Under the pieces are notes generated by a model. It ran no database searches. It saw only the letters and a program-made list of their open reading frames with translations, and was not told the origin of the DNA. Source: Hyphomonadaceae bacterium ML37 (lineage in GTDB: Bacteria; Pseudomonadota; Alphaproteobacteria; Caulobacterales; Maricaulaceae). From it: a stretch of DNA of 64,000 bases. The translations under genes and the position numbers were made by a program. The DNA is taken from contig CP091241.1 of the NCBI GenBank assembly GCA_027627685.1, positions 2,047,191-2,111,190 on the forward strand, written 5' to 3'. Numbering within the stretch: the first letter of the stretch is position 1; every line of letters starts with the position of its first letter. This document shows positions 15,266 to 23,978 of the stretch, piece by piece.

Positions 15266-15823
15266 ATGGCTTGGACTGAAGAACGGGTCGAGACCCTGAA
15301 AAAACTGTGGGCTGACGGGCTTAGCGCCAGTCAGATCGCCAAGCAGCTGGGCGGGGTCACGCGCAACGCCGTGATCGGCAAGGTGCACCGTCTGGGCCTG
15401 TCGGGCCGCGCGGCGCCCTCGCGCCCGGTCCGGCGCCCTGTCACCCGCCCCGCCGCCGCCCGCGCGCCCCGTCCCGCCGCTGCGGCGCCCGCACCGCGCG
15501 TACAGGCCGACGCCGCCGCCAGCCCCGCTCCGGCGCCCGCACCGGTCCAGAACCTGCCCGCGCCGGTGGACGCCAAGCGCATGGCCAATGGCGAATACGC
15601 CACGGTGCTGACCCTGCGCGAAGGCATGTGCAAATGGCCCATCGGCGATCCGGCCGATACCGAGTTCCGCTTCTGCGGCCGCTCCACGCGTCCCGGCGGC
15701 GCTTATTGCGAAGCCCACGCCCAGATGGCCTACCAGCCCCAGGCCAAGCGCAAGCGCAAGCCCACCGACGATGCGCGCGCCGTGCTGGACTCCCTGCAGG
15801 GCATGCGCCGGGCGAATTTCTAG
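15266..15823 (+). CDS. gcrA: Cell-cycle regulator GcrA
   Basis: 185 residues. The N-terminal DNA-binding domain reads MAWTEERVETLKKLWADGLS and continues ASQIAKQLGGVTRNAVIGKV (helix-turn-helix), ending HRLGLSGR. A Pro/Ala-rich linker (residues about 50-105) follows, then the sigma-70-binding C-terminal domain with CKWPIGDP, RFCGRSTRPGGAYCEAH. GcrA works with sigma-70 RNA polymerase at promoters methylated at GANTC and controls S-phase genes. It is confined to alphaproteobacteria, which supports the taxonomic call. AGGAG-type ribosome site (GCGAGGAG) present. Confidence 0.96.
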   Translation: MAWTEERVETLKKLWADGLSASQIAKQLGGVTRNAVIGKVHRLGLSGRAAPSRPVRRPVTRPAAARAPRPAAAAPAPRVQADAAASPAPAPAPVQNLPAPVDAKRMANGEYATVLTLREGMCKWPIGDPADTEFRFCGRSTRPGGAYCEAHAQMAYQPQAKRKRKPTDDARAVLDSLQGMRRANF

Positions 15824-15850
15824 GCTCTGGCCTGATACATGAGACTGACA

Positions 15851-15878
15851 CGGGCGGCGGAAATCACTCCGCCGCCCG
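15851..15878. terminator. Hairpin between gcrA and pabC (possible bidirectional terminator)
   Basis: CGGGCGGCGGA/TCCGCCGCCCG, an 11-bp perfect stem with a 6-nt loop, lies between the convergent gcrA and pabC genes; its right arm overlaps the last codons of pabC. The trailing sequence is only TTCC, so a factor-independent stop is uncertain. Confidence 0.45.
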
Positions 15879-16685
15879 TTCCATATCCGCCAGGCGCGAC
15901 AGCAGGGGGTGATTGGCTACAAAGCTGACATCATCCAGGCGCGCCACCGGAACCAGGCCCAGCGTGGCGTTGGTGATGAACGCCGCCTCGGCGCGTTTGA
16001 GCGCCTCGGGTCCCGCCTTGACCTCGTCCACCGTGATCCCGGCCTCTGAACAGGCGAGCATCAGGGCGCCGCGCGCCGTGCCCGCCAACGCCGCACAATC
16101 GGCGCCCGGCGTCATCACGCGTCCGCCCTTTTCGATCCAGAACAGGCTGGCGCTGTCGGCGCAGGACACATGCCCGCCCGAGGACAGCATCACCGCCATG
16201 TCCGCGCCCGCGCTGGCGGCGCGGCGCCTTGCATGCAGCGGATCGGCGTATTGGGTCAGCTTGAAGCGGGTGGCCAGGCTGGTCGGCTCGCGCCGCGGAT
16301 CACCCACCAGCGTCAGGGACAGGGCGCTCGGCGCAGGCGGCAGGGCGCGCGCGGTCAGCAGCACCGTGCCCGCCTCGCCCGACGGCGCCGCCATGCCCGG
16401 CCCGTGGGCGCCCCGGCTGATGGTCAGGCGTACGGCGGCTTCATCAATGTGCTTTGACAAGTGACGCGCCGCCGCCTCGAGCTGATCCCAGTCGGGCGCA
16501 GCGATCTCCAGCGCATGCAGCGCCCCTGACAGCCGCGCGCGGTGGCGCGCCCAGCGGCGCAGCTTGCCCCGCTCGGCGCGGATGGTCTCGAACGCGCCAT
16601 CGCCCAGAAGGAAGCCGCGATCGGCGATGCTCAGGCGCGCCTGATCGGCCGCCACGAACTGTCCGTTCAGCCAGACCTCGCTCAT
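15864..16685 (-). CDS. pabC: Class IV aminotransferase, probable aminodeoxychorismate lyase
   Basis: 273 residues from MSEVWLNGQF. The longer frame upstream is the shadow of pabB, and this ATG makes an ATGA overlap with the pabB stop. Class IV motifs are present: DRGFLLGDGAFETIR, RLTISRG, LSSGGHVSCADSASLFWI and FITNATLGLVPVARLDD. A PLP lysine is expected near FKLTQYADPLHARRRA. Coupling to pabB points to cleavage of aminodeoxychorismate to p-aminobenzoate for folate; branched-chain or D-amino acid aminotransferase activity is the alternative. Confidence 0.85.
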   Translation of the reverse strand: MSEVWLNGQFVAADQARLSIADRGFLLGDGAFETIRAERGKLRRWARHRARLSGALHALEIAAPDWDQLEAAARHLSKHIDEAAVRLTISRGAHGPGMAAPSGEAGTVLLTARALPPAPSALSLTLVGDPRREPTSLATRFKLTQYADPLHARRRAASAGADMAVMLSSGGHVSCADSASLFWIEKGGRVMTPGADCAALAGTARGALMLACSEAGITVDEVKAGPEALKRAEAAFITNATLGLVPVARLDDVSFVANHPLLSRLADMERAAE

Positions 16686-18010
16686 CCGGTGTCCTCTACA
16701 GCCTGCCGCAGCGCCGCCGCCTTGGCGCGGGTTTCGTCCAGTTCCGCGTCCGGGTCCGACCCGATGGTGATCGCGCCGCCCGAGCGCACCTCCACATCCC
16801 ACCCCGATTCTCGCCTCACCATAGAGGCGGTTCGTATCATCACGTTGAAATCGGCGGCGCCATCCAGGCCGATCCAGCCCAACGCCCCGCAATACGGCCC
16901 CCGGCTTTCGCCCTCCAGCGCGGCGATGATCTCCATGGCGCGCAGCTTGGGCGCGCCGGTGACCGAGCCCGGGGGGAAGCTCGCGGCGATCAGATCGAAC
17001 ACGTCCCGCCCCGGCGCCAGGCGCCCCTCCACCGACGACACCATGTGGTGGACATTGGCGAAGGCCTCCACCTCAAACAAAGACCGCGCGCGCACGCTGC
17101 CCGGACGGCACACCCGCGCCAGATCATTGCGCATCAGATCCACGATCATCAGGTTTTCCGCCCGGTCCTTGTCCGATGCCGCCAGCGCGGCGGCCTCCGC
17201 CGCATCCTCGGCCGGGTCGGCGCGGCGCGGGCGCGTGCCCTTGATGGGCCGGGTCTCGATCAGGCCGTCCGCGCTGACCGTCACGAAGCGCTCGGGCGAG
17301 TTGGTGACGATGGCGCGCGCGTCATCCAGGCGCATCAGCGCCGAGAACGGCGCCGGGCTGGACGATGCCAGGCGCGCGGCTAGGCGCTGCGGCGCATCCC
17401 CGCCCGCCATGTGTCCGCGCAAGGGATGGGAGAGATTGACCTGGAAGATATCGCCCGCCGCCACCAGAGCGCGCGCCTGGCGCGCGGCGTCCAGATAACG
17501 TGCATCGCTCCAGACCTGGGTTAGCTTCGCCCCGCCGCGCGGCTCTGGCGGGATGGCTTCAGAGGGCGCATCGGCGATCCGGTCCGCCAGGCGCCGGGCC
17601 GCGTCCCGCTCGCCGCGCACCACCACCTCGCGCATGGCATGATCAAAGCGGATCACTGCCGGATACCAGCCCATGGCGAGCGCCGGCCAGGGCGCCAGGC
17701 CCGGCGCCAGTTGCGGAACCGCCTCGAACGCCCGCCCCAGATCATAGGACAGAAGTCCGGCATAGCCTCCGGCGAACCCGCCATCGCCCGCGTCAGCGAC
17801 CGCGCCGGGCCGGAAGCCTTCGCGCAGGCGCGCAAACCCGCGCGCGGGATCATGGTCCATAATGGTGAAATCCGGCTCAGCGCACAGATAGCTGTAGCGG
17901 CCGCGCGCATCCGCGCCGCCGCCGCGCATCAGCAACGTCCAGGGTTCGCCGTCAAAAATGGCGAGCGCCGCGTCCGGGTCGATCCAGCCGGGCAGGCGCA
18001 CCGCGCTCAC
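16682..18010 (-). CDS. pabB: Aminodeoxychorismate synthase component I
   Basis: 442 residues of the anthranilate synthase I/PabB family: N-terminal domain with GGYAGLLSYDLGRAFE, then the chorismate-binding domain with GDIFQVNLSHPL, SPERFV, the active-site IETRPIKGTRPRR (Lys257, characteristic of PabB), DLMRNDLARVCRPGSV, PPGSVTGAPKLRAMEII and GPYCGALGWIG. It makes 4-amino-4-deoxychorismate from chorismate with a glutamine amidotransferase (PabA), which is not in the window. It overlaps both neighbours by 4 nt. Confidence 0.93.
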   Translation of the reverse strand: MSAVRLPGWIDPDAALAIFDGEPWTLLMRGGGADARGRYSYLCAEPDFTIMDHDPARGFARLREGFRPGAVADAGDGGFAGGYAGLLSYDLGRAFEAVPQLAPGLAPWPALAMGWYPAVIRFDHAMREVVVRGERDAARRLADRIADAPSEAIPPEPRGGAKLTQVWSDARYLDAARQARALVAAGDIFQVNLSHPLRGHMAGGDAPQRLAARLASSSPAPFSALMRLDDARAIVTNSPERFVTVSADGLIETRPIKGTRPRRADPAEDAAEAAALAASDKDRAENLMIVDLMRNDLARVCRPGSVRARSLFEVEAFANVHHMVSSVEGRLAPGRDVFDLIAASFPPGSVTGAPKLRAMEIIAALEGESRGPYCGALGWIGLDGAADFNVMIRTASMVRRESGWDVEVRSGGAITIGSDPDAELDETRAKAAALRQAVEDTG

Positions 18011-18780
18011 GGCGCGATCAGCCTCGCCCTCACCGCCTCCAGCGTGGCGTCCGACAGGCCCAGCGGACCGCGCAAATAGGCGTGCACATCGCCCACCGCC
18101 GCCATGGCGGCGTCCAGATAATCGCCCTCCACGCCCAGAAAGGCGCGGATCTCACGGTCGCCCACATGCTTGCCCAGCTGCTCGTGCAGGCGCGCCTGCA
18201 CCTTGGGGGCCAGCTCGTCATAATCGACCGCGGTATTGGTCATCAGATAGTCTTCGCGCGCCACATCGGCGTCCACGCCCAGCTCCATCAGCAGGAAGGC
18301 GCAGAACAGCCCGGTGCGGTCCTTGCCCGCCGCGCAATGGACCACGAAACCCGCCGCATCATCGGCCTCGGCCAGCGCCTCGAACCCGGCGCGGAACACC
18401 GCCATATTGCCCTCGTCGAAGGGCAGGCGCTTATAGGTCTGCGTCATGAACTGGCGGATGGAATTGAGGCTCATATCGCTGTCGCGCAGGAACACCATGT
18501 GCGGCGGCTCGGCATGGCCGGCATGGTCGCTGGCCAGCACCCGCACCTGGGGACGCTGCACCCAGAAGCTCGGCTCCGCCTCGCGCTCACGCGGCCGGCG
18601 CAGATCGGCCACCACCTGTATGTTCAGCCCGTCAAGCCGCGCCTGATCCTCCGGCGTCGCCCGCGAAAACTGGCCCGACCGGTACAGCCGGTCGGCCACA
18701 TGCCCGCCATCGGCCGCCTGGTAAGCGCCGAACCGGCGGAAATTATAGACACCCGACAGGGGAAGGACTCGCTCGCTCAT
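18007..18780 (-). CDS. Tyrosine phosphatase-like protein (Y_phosphatase3 family)
   Basis: 257 residues: N-terminal GVYNFRRFGAY and ADRLYRSGQFSRAT, VVADLRRPREREAEP, and the phosphatase loop HCAAGKDRTG (nucleophile Cys149, Arg155) followed by AFLLMELGVDADVAREDYL. This is the classic bacterial PTP/MptpB-like form, acting on phosphotyrosine/serine or phosphoinositides. It is the first gene of a coupled operon with pabB and pabC (ATGA overlap), an unexpected pairing with folate synthesis. Substrate unknown. Confidence 0.88.
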   Translation of the reverse strand: MSERVLPLSGVYNFRRFGAYQAADGGHVADRLYRSGQFSRATPEDQARLDGLNIQVVADLRRPREREAEPSFWVQRPQVRVLASDHAGHAEPPHMVFLRDSDMSLNSIRQFMTQTYKRLPFDEGNMAVFRAGFEALAEADDAAGFVVHCAAGKDRTGLFCAFLLMELGVDADVAREDYLMTNTAVDYDELAPKVQARLHEQLGKHVGDREIRAFLGVEGDYLDAAMAAVGDVHAYLRGPLGLSDATLEAVRARLIAP

Positions 18781-18861
18781 GCGTCAGACCTAGCCCGCTG
18801 CGCGGCGAGCGGCAAGCGGGGGCGGGGGCGGGGGTGGTATGGGAGCCAATATCCCCACCTG

Positions 18862-18978
18862 TGCCTTCCCGGACGGCGTAGCCGATCCGGGACCCATCCC
18901 GGACCGTCTCAACAGCCGCGCAGGCTGAACACATCGGTGGATGGATCCCGGCTCTCGCTGCGGTCGGCCGGGAAGGCA
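18862..18978. repeat. Family B dispersed inverted repeat, copy 2
   Basis: Ends TGCCTTCCCGG / CCGGGAAGGCA. The left inner hairpin is CGGC-gta-GCCG, then ATCCGGGACCCATCC; the right side reads GGATGGATCCCGG with CTGCGGTCGG. It fills the 283-bp gap between the phosphatase gene and the beta-oxidation operon terminator; no gene is seen in the gap. Confidence 0.75.
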
Positions 18979-19000
18979 GGTTGGGTTAGCGGGGGTCAGG

Positions 19001-19033
19001 AAAGAAAAACCCCGGCGCGTCGCCGCGCCGGGG
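19001..19033 (-). terminator. Intrinsic terminator of the beta-oxidation operon
   Basis: On the minus strand CCCCGGCGCG-gcga-CGCGCCGGGG is followed by TTTTTCTTT, about 30 nt after the fadJ stop codon. A 10-bp GC stem with a T-tract is a strong factor-independent terminator. Confidence 0.9.
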
Positions 19034-19063
19034 CCCTTTAAGTCTCAGCTGGAGGCCTGAAGC

Positions 19064-21262
19064 CTAAGCCGCCTGCTTGGGTGCAAACCGGCCGTAGAAG
19101 GTTTCCTTCTTGGCCGCCATGTCGCGCAGGAGCTGGGGAACCTCGAACGGCTTGCCGTACTTGGCTTTCAGCTCATCGGCGCGCTTGACGAACTTCGCCG
19201 CGCCCACCGTGTCAATGAAGGACAGGACGCCGCCGGTATAGGGCGCAAAGCCCCAGCCCAGGATCGAGCCCACATCGGCTTCGCGCGGATCGGCGACGAT
19301 GCCTTCTTCCATGGTGCGGGCCGCCTCGATGGCCTGGGCGTAGAGGATGCGGTCCTTGATCTCGGCCACGGTCGGCTGCTGATCGTCGCTCAGGAGTGTG
19401 CCGTTCGGGGCGAACTGGCCGAGCTCCTCCCACAGGCGCTTGGACTTGCCGTCATAGACGTAGAAGCCCTTGGCGTTCTTGCGGCCATAGCGCCCGAGCT
19501 CATACATTTTTTCGATGACGTGAGCGTTGGGCGTGTCCTCGAACGCGTCGCCCAGATCCTTCTTGGTCTGTTGCAGCACCTTGTAGCCCAGATCGATGGC
19601 CACCTCGTCCTGCAGGGAGAGCGGGCCGACCGGCATGCCGGCCATCTTGGCGCCGTTCTCGATCAGGGCGGGTTTGACCCCTTCGGTGAGCAGATACATG
19701 CCCTGCTCGATATAGCGCATCACGCAGCGATTGGCGTAGAAGCCGCGCGTATCGGACACCACGATCGGGGTCTTCTTGATCTTGGAGACGAAATCGATGG
19801 CGCGCGACACCGCCGCGTCGCCGGTCTTTTCGCCCACGATCAATTCGACCAGCATCATCTTCTCAACCGGTGAGAAGAAGTGGATGCCGATATAGTTTTC
19901 CGGCCGCGACGAGGCCTGCGCCAGCGAGGTGATCGGAATGGTGGAGGTGTTGGACCCGAAAATGGCGTCCTTGGGCAGGTGCTCTTCGGCCGCCTTGGTG
20001 ATCTGGTGCTTCAGCTCGGAGTTCTCGAACACCGCCTCCACAACCAGGTCCACGTCTTTCAGGTGTGCATAATCGGTGGTCGCGGTGACCAGATCGCCCA
20101 TGGCCTTGGCCTTGTCAGCCGACAGCTTGCCGCGCTGCACGCCCTTGGCGAAGTGATCGAGCACGTGCTGCTTGCCCTTGTCGGCGCCTTCCTGGTCGCG
20201 GTCGATCAGCACCACCTCAATGCCGGCCTGGGCCGACACCGTGGCCACGCCCGCACCCATGAAGCCCGCGCCGATGACGGCGATCTTGCGGATGTCGGAT
20301 TTCGACTGGCCCTCGGGACGGCGACCGCCCTTCTCCAGCGCCTGCTTGGACAGGAAGAGCGAGCGGATCATGTTGCGGCTTTCCGGCCGCATCAGAAGCT
20401 TGGTGAAATACCGGCTCTCGATGCGCAGGGCCGCATCCATGGGCAGCTGCAGGCCTTCATAGACGCACGACAGGATGTAGCGCTGGGCGGGATAATTGCC
20501 GTAGGTCTCTTTGAGGAGCATCGGGCTCGCCGCGCCGAACACCTGCATGCCCTGGGGGTGGTAGGGGCCGCCGCCGGGGATTTTGAACTTGTCCTGGTCC
20601 CAGGGCTGTTTGGAGCCCAGCGGATTGGCCTTCACCAGCGCCTTGGCCTTTTCGACGATCTCGGCCACCGGGGCGATCTCTTGGACCACGCCCTGCGCTT
20701 TCGCCGTGTCGGCGTCGAACTGCTTGCCCTGCAGCATGATGGGCGCCGCGTTCATCACGCCCACTAGGCGCGGCAGGCGCTGGGTGCCGCCGCCACCCGG
20801 CAGCACGCCGACCAGGCTTTCAGGCAGGCCGAGCTTGGCGCCGGTATCGCTGGCCATTACGCGGTAATGGCACGCCAGCGTCACCTCGAACCCGCCGCCC
20901 AGCGCCAGGCCGTTGATCGCCGCGGCGATCGGCTTGCCGCAGGTCTCCAGCGCGCGCAGCGAGGCGTTGAGGCGGTAGGCGATGTCGAACAGTTTCTGCT
21001 TGGCCTCGTCCTCGGGCAGGCCCTTGAGATCGGCCATGCCGGCGCCCAGCTCGGTCAGGTCCGCGCCGGCGCAGAAGGCTTTCTTGCCCGACGTGATGAC
21101 GGCGCCGGTGATGGCGTCCTCGCCCTGGATGCGCGCGATGATCTGGCCGAGCTCAGCCATCACGCCGGCGGACAGGACATTCATCGACACGTTGGGGCTG
21201 TCAAAGGTGATCAGGGCGATCCCGTCGCCGTCGACCTCGAATTTGAAATGTGTGTAGCTCAT
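19064..21262 (-). CDS. fadJ: Fatty-acid oxidation alpha subunit (enoyl-CoA hydratase / 3-hydroxyacyl-CoA dehydrogenase)
   Basis: 732 residues. N-terminal crotonase domain (residues about 1-200): [57 protein letters not shown]-binding domain from about 320: [48 protein letters not shown]-terminal dehydrogenase domains contain GFYANRC and the [10 protein letters not shown] end motif. Both active sites look intact. It catalyses hydration and oxidation of enoyl-CoA. Last gene of the operon, coupled (ATGA) to the small glycine-rich gene; thiolase partner is just upstream. Confidence 0.95.
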   Translation of the reverse strand: MSYTHFKFEVDGDGIALITFDSPNVSMNVLSAGVMAELGQIIARIQGEDAITGAVITSGKKAFCAGADLTELGAGMADLKGLPEDEAKQKLFDIAYRLNASLRALETCGKPIAAAINGLALGGGFEVTLACHYRVMASDTGAKLGLPESLVGVLPGGGGTQRLPRLVGVMNAAPIMLQGKQFDADTAKAQGVVQEIAPVAEIVEKAKALVKANPLGSKQPWDQDKFKIPGGGPYHPQGMQVFGAASPMLLKETYGNYPAQRYILSCVYEGLQLPMDAALRIESRYFTKLLMRPESRNMIRSLFLSKQALEKGGRRPEGQSKSDIRKIAVIGAGFMGAGVATVSAQAGIEVVLIDRDQEGADKGKQHVLDHFAKGVQRGKLSADKAKAMGDLVTATTDYAHLKDVDLVVEAVFENSELKHQITKAAEEHLPKDAIFGSNTSTIPITSLAQASSRPENYIGIHFFSPVEKMMLVELIVGEKTGDAAVSRAIDFVSKIKKTPIVVSDTRGFYANRCVMRYIEQGMYLLTEGVKPALIENGAKMAGMPVGPLSLQDEVAIDLGYKVLQQTKKDLGDAFEDTPNAHVIEKMYELGRYGRKNAKGFYVYDGKSKRLWEELGQFAPNGTLLSDDQQPTVAEIKDRILYAQAIEAARTMEEGIVADPREADVGSILGWGFAPYTGGVLSFIDTVGAAKFVKRADELKAKYGKPFEVPQLLRDMAAKKETFYGRFAPKQAA

Positions 21263-21519
21263 TGGGAGTTCTCCTCCTTTGATGCGTCCGCGTCGGGCGC
21301 ATCCGGTGAATTCTTTTTGGTTCTGGTTCGGGCGGCGCCGAAGGCCGGGGCCATTCCCGCCCCGATGGCGATGCCAAGCGCGATGCCAAGCGCGATATTG
21401 TCCAGCGCAACGCCAAGCGCCACGCCGAGCGCCAGGCCCGTGCCGATGCCGAGGGGCAGGCCGGCCGCATAAGCGGCCTGACCTGTCTTGGCTTCGCGCT
21501 TGCCATCCTCTCCGGCCAT
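21259..21519 (-). CDS. Small glycine-zipper membrane protein in the beta-oxidation operon
   Basis: 86 residues from MAGEDGKREAKTGQAA. The middle is an unusually regular hydrophobic stretch of repeated LGxAL/LGIAL units (residues about 20-55: LPLGIGTGLALGVALGVAL, then DNIALGIALGIAIGAG), enough for one or two membrane helices of glycine-zipper type. A charged Lys/Asp/Ser tail follows. It begins 4 bp after the thiolase stop and its own stop overlaps the fadJ start, so it is made with them. I know no function; a membrane tether for the trifunctional enzymes or a fatty-acid-related pore are guesses. Confidence 0.7.
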   Translation of the reverse strand: MAGEDGKREAKTGQAAYAAGLPLGIGTGLALGVALGVALDNIALGIALGIAIGAGMAPAFGAARTRTKKNSPDAPDADASKEENSQ

Positions 21520-21523
21520 CGCC

Positions 21524-22732
21524 CTAGATCCGCTCGATGATCGTGGCCGTGCCCATGCCGCCGCCGACACAGAGCGTGGCCAGCGCCGTGCCCTTGCCGG
21601 TGCGCTCCAGCTCGTCCAGCAGCGTGCCCAGGATCATGGCCCCGGTGGCGCCCAGCGGGTGGCCCAGCGCGATCGCGCCGCCATTGACGTTGACCTTGTC
21701 GTGGGGGACGCCGAGATCTTCCATGAACCGCAGCACCACCGCGGCGAAGGCTTCATTCATCTCGTAGAGATCAATGTCCTTCTCGCTCATCCCGGCTTTT
21801 TTCAGCGCCTTGCGCGCCGACGGGGCCGGGCCGGTGAGCATGATGGTCGGCTCAGAGCCGATGGAGGCCATGGCGCGGATGCGCGCGCGGGGTTTCAGGC
21901 CCAGGCGCTCGCCCATTTCCTTTGTCCCGACCAGGATAGCCGAGGCGCCGTCCACGATCCCGGACGAGTTGCCCGCATGGTGGACGAAATTGATCTTCTC
22001 AAGGTCCGGGTATCGCTGGATCGCCACCTTGTCGAGGCCGACGAAAGCGGCGAGATCGGCGAAGGCGGGCTTGAGGCTCGCCAGCGACTGCATGTCGGTG
22101 CCCGGGCGCATGTGCTCGTCATGATCGAGCTGGGTCAGGCCCAGCTGGTTCTTCACCGGCACCACGCCCTTGCTGAACCGGCCTTCTTTCCAGGCCTGCT
22201 CGGCGCGCTTCTGGCTTTCCACGGCATAGGCGTCCACATCATCGCGGCTATAGCCGTATTTCGATGCGATCAGATCGGCCGAAATGCCCTGGGGCACGAA
22301 ATAGTGGTCGAACGCCATTTCCGGGTCCACCACCATGGCGCCGCCGTCAGAGCCCATGGGCACGCGGCTCATGGCTTCCACGCCGCCGCCAATGGCCATG
22401 TCCGCTTCGCCCGACATGACTTTCGCGGCGGCCAGATTAACCGCCTCCAGCCCTGAGGCGCAGAAGCGGTTGACCTGAAAGCCCGACACGGACTCCGCAT
22501 AGCCTGCGTTCAGCGCCGCGGCGCGCGCGATGTCGGCGCCCTGCTCACCCACCGGCGACACGCAGCCCAGCACCACATCATCGACAAAGCTGGTGTCGAG
22601 ATTATTGCGGTCGCGGATCGCCTCAAGCTGCTGGGTGGCCAGCTGCAGCGCCGTGATCTCGTGCAGCGAACCGTTTTTCTTGCCCTTGCCGCGCGGCGTG
22701 CGGCAGGCGTCGTAGATGTAAGCGTCGGTCAT
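21524..22732 (-). CDS. fadA: Acetyl-CoA acyltransferase (thiolase, beta subunit)
   Basis: 402 residues of the thiolase family: N-terminal [20 protein letters not shown], nucleophile Cys in [22 protein letters not shown]-like stretch [67 protein letters not shown] and the second Cys in [12 protein letters not shown]. It performs the last step of beta-oxidation, releasing acetyl-CoA. Its position next to fadJ supports a FadA/FadI role rather than a purely biosynthetic thiolase. Confidence 0.94.
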   Translation of the reverse strand: MTDAYIYDACRTPRGKGKKNGSLHEITALQLATQQLEAIRDRNNLDTSFVDDVVLGCVSPVGEQGADIARAAALNAGYAESVSGFQVNRFCASGLEAVNLAAAKVMSGEADMAIGGGVEAMSRVPMGSDGGAMVVDPEMAFDHYFVPQGISADLIASKYGYSRDDVDAYAVESQKRAEQAWKEGRFSKGVVPVKNQLGLTQLDHDEHMRPGTDMQSLASLKPAFADLAAFVGLDKVAIQRYPDLEKINFVHHAGNSSGIVDGASAILVGTKEMGERLGLKPRARIRAMASIGSEPTIMLTGPAPSARKALKKAGMSEKDIDLYEMNEAFAAVVLRFMEDLGVPHDKVNVNGGAIALGHPLGATGAMILGTLLDELERTGKGTALATLCVGGGMGTATIIERI

Positions 22733-22780
22733 AAGGGGGTTCCTCCCTGTGGGGTGTTGTTCTGTGTCTGCGGGCCGCGA

Positions 22781-23947
22781 CTAGAGCGTCCTTGCGATGA
22801 GCACTTTCATGATCTCGTTGGTGCCGCCATAGATGCGTTGCACGCGCGCGTCGCGCCACATGCGGGCGATGGGGTATTCGTTCATGAAGCCGTAGCCGCC
22901 ATGAAGCTGGACGCATTCGTCCACCAGCTCGCACTGGATGTCGGTGACCCAGTATTTCGCCATGGAGGCGGTGGCCGCGTCCAGCTTGCCCTGGATCAGA
23001 AGGTCCGAGCAGTGCTGGCAGAACACCTCGGCGATGGTGGCCTTGGTCTTGAGTTCGGCGAGCTTGAACTGGGTGTTCTGAAAATCGATGACCGCCTTGC
23101 CGAAGGCCTTGCGCTCCTTGACGTAATTGATGGTCTCGGCCAGCGCGCGCTTCATCATGCCCACGCCCTGCACCGCGATCTGCAGCCGCTCCTGGGGCAA
23201 TTGCTCCATCAGCTGGACGAAACCGCGGCCCTCGTCCTGACCCAGCAGGGCCTCGGCGGGCACCCACATGTCCTCAAAGAACAATTCGGCGGTGTCCTGG
23301 GCTTTCAGGCCCACCTTGTCGAGATTGCGCCCGCGCCGGAAACCCTCCAGCCCGTCGGTCTCGACGAGGAAGAGCGAGGTGCCTTTGGCGCCGGCCTTGG
23401 GGTCGGTCTTGGCCACCACCACGATCAGGTTCGCCGTGCCGCCATTGGTGATGAATGTCTTCGAGCCATTGATGCGATAGCCATTGCCATCGCGCACCGC
23501 CGTCGTTTTCACGCCCTGAAGGTCCGAGCCCGCGCCGGGCTCGGTCATGGCGATGGCGCCGACATATTCACCCGACAGCATTTTAGGCAGGATGCGCTGC
23601 TTTTGCTCTTCCGAGCCGTAATGCCAGACATAGGGGGCGACGATGGAGTTGTGCAAAGACGCGCCCCAGCCGTCCACGCCCAGCTCGGCGACAGCCATGT
23701 GGAAGGCGTAGTCATGGCGCCAGTCCCCGCCGGCGCCGCCATATTCCTCGGGGCAAGCCGGGCAGAGCAGGCCTGCTTCGCCCGCCTTGGTCCAGACATC
23801 GCGGTCGACCTGGCCCTCTTTCTCCCAGCGATCCCCGTGGGGCAGGCATTCCTTGGTCAGGAAGCCCCTCACGGCGTGGTCGAACATGTTCACGTCCTCC
23901 TGGTCGAGCCAGGCGGGTCGGGCCGTATTGAGCACTTGAGCATTCAT
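22781..23947 (-). CDS. Acyl-CoA dehydrogenase (medium/long-chain type)
   Basis: 388 residues. Family motifs: N-terminal FDHAVRGFLTKECLPHGDRWE, AMTEPGAGSDLQGVKTTA (FAD/substrate), GSKTFITNGGTANLIVVVA, KVGLKAQDTAELFFEDMWVP, and C-terminal QLHGGYGFMNEYPIARMWRDARVQRIYGGTNEIMKVLIAR, which supplies the catalytic Glu region. It introduces the 2,3 double bond into acyl-CoA and passes electrons to ETF. Second of two dehydrogenases in this operon; chain length is not readable from sequence. Confidence 0.94.
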   Translation of the reverse strand: MNAQVLNTARPAWLDQEDVNMFDHAVRGFLTKECLPHGDRWEKEGQVDRDVWTKAGEAGLLCPACPEEYGGAGGDWRHDYAFHMAVAELGVDGWGASLHNSIVAPYVWHYGSEEQKQRILPKMLSGEYVGAIAMTEPGAGSDLQGVKTTAVRDGNGYRINGSKTFITNGGTANLIVVVAKTDPKAGAKGTSLFLVETDGLEGFRRGRNLDKVGLKAQDTAELFFEDMWVPAEALLGQDEGRGFVQLMEQLPQERLQIAVQGVGMMKRALAETINYVKERKAFGKAVIDFQNTQFKLAELKTKATIAEVFCQHCSDLLIQGKLDAATASMAKYWVTDIQCELVDECVQLHGGYGFMNEYPIARMWRDARVQRIYGGTNEIMKVLIARTL

Positions 23948-23978
23948 GATCGCATCTCCTGTCTGGGTCGCAGCCGGC

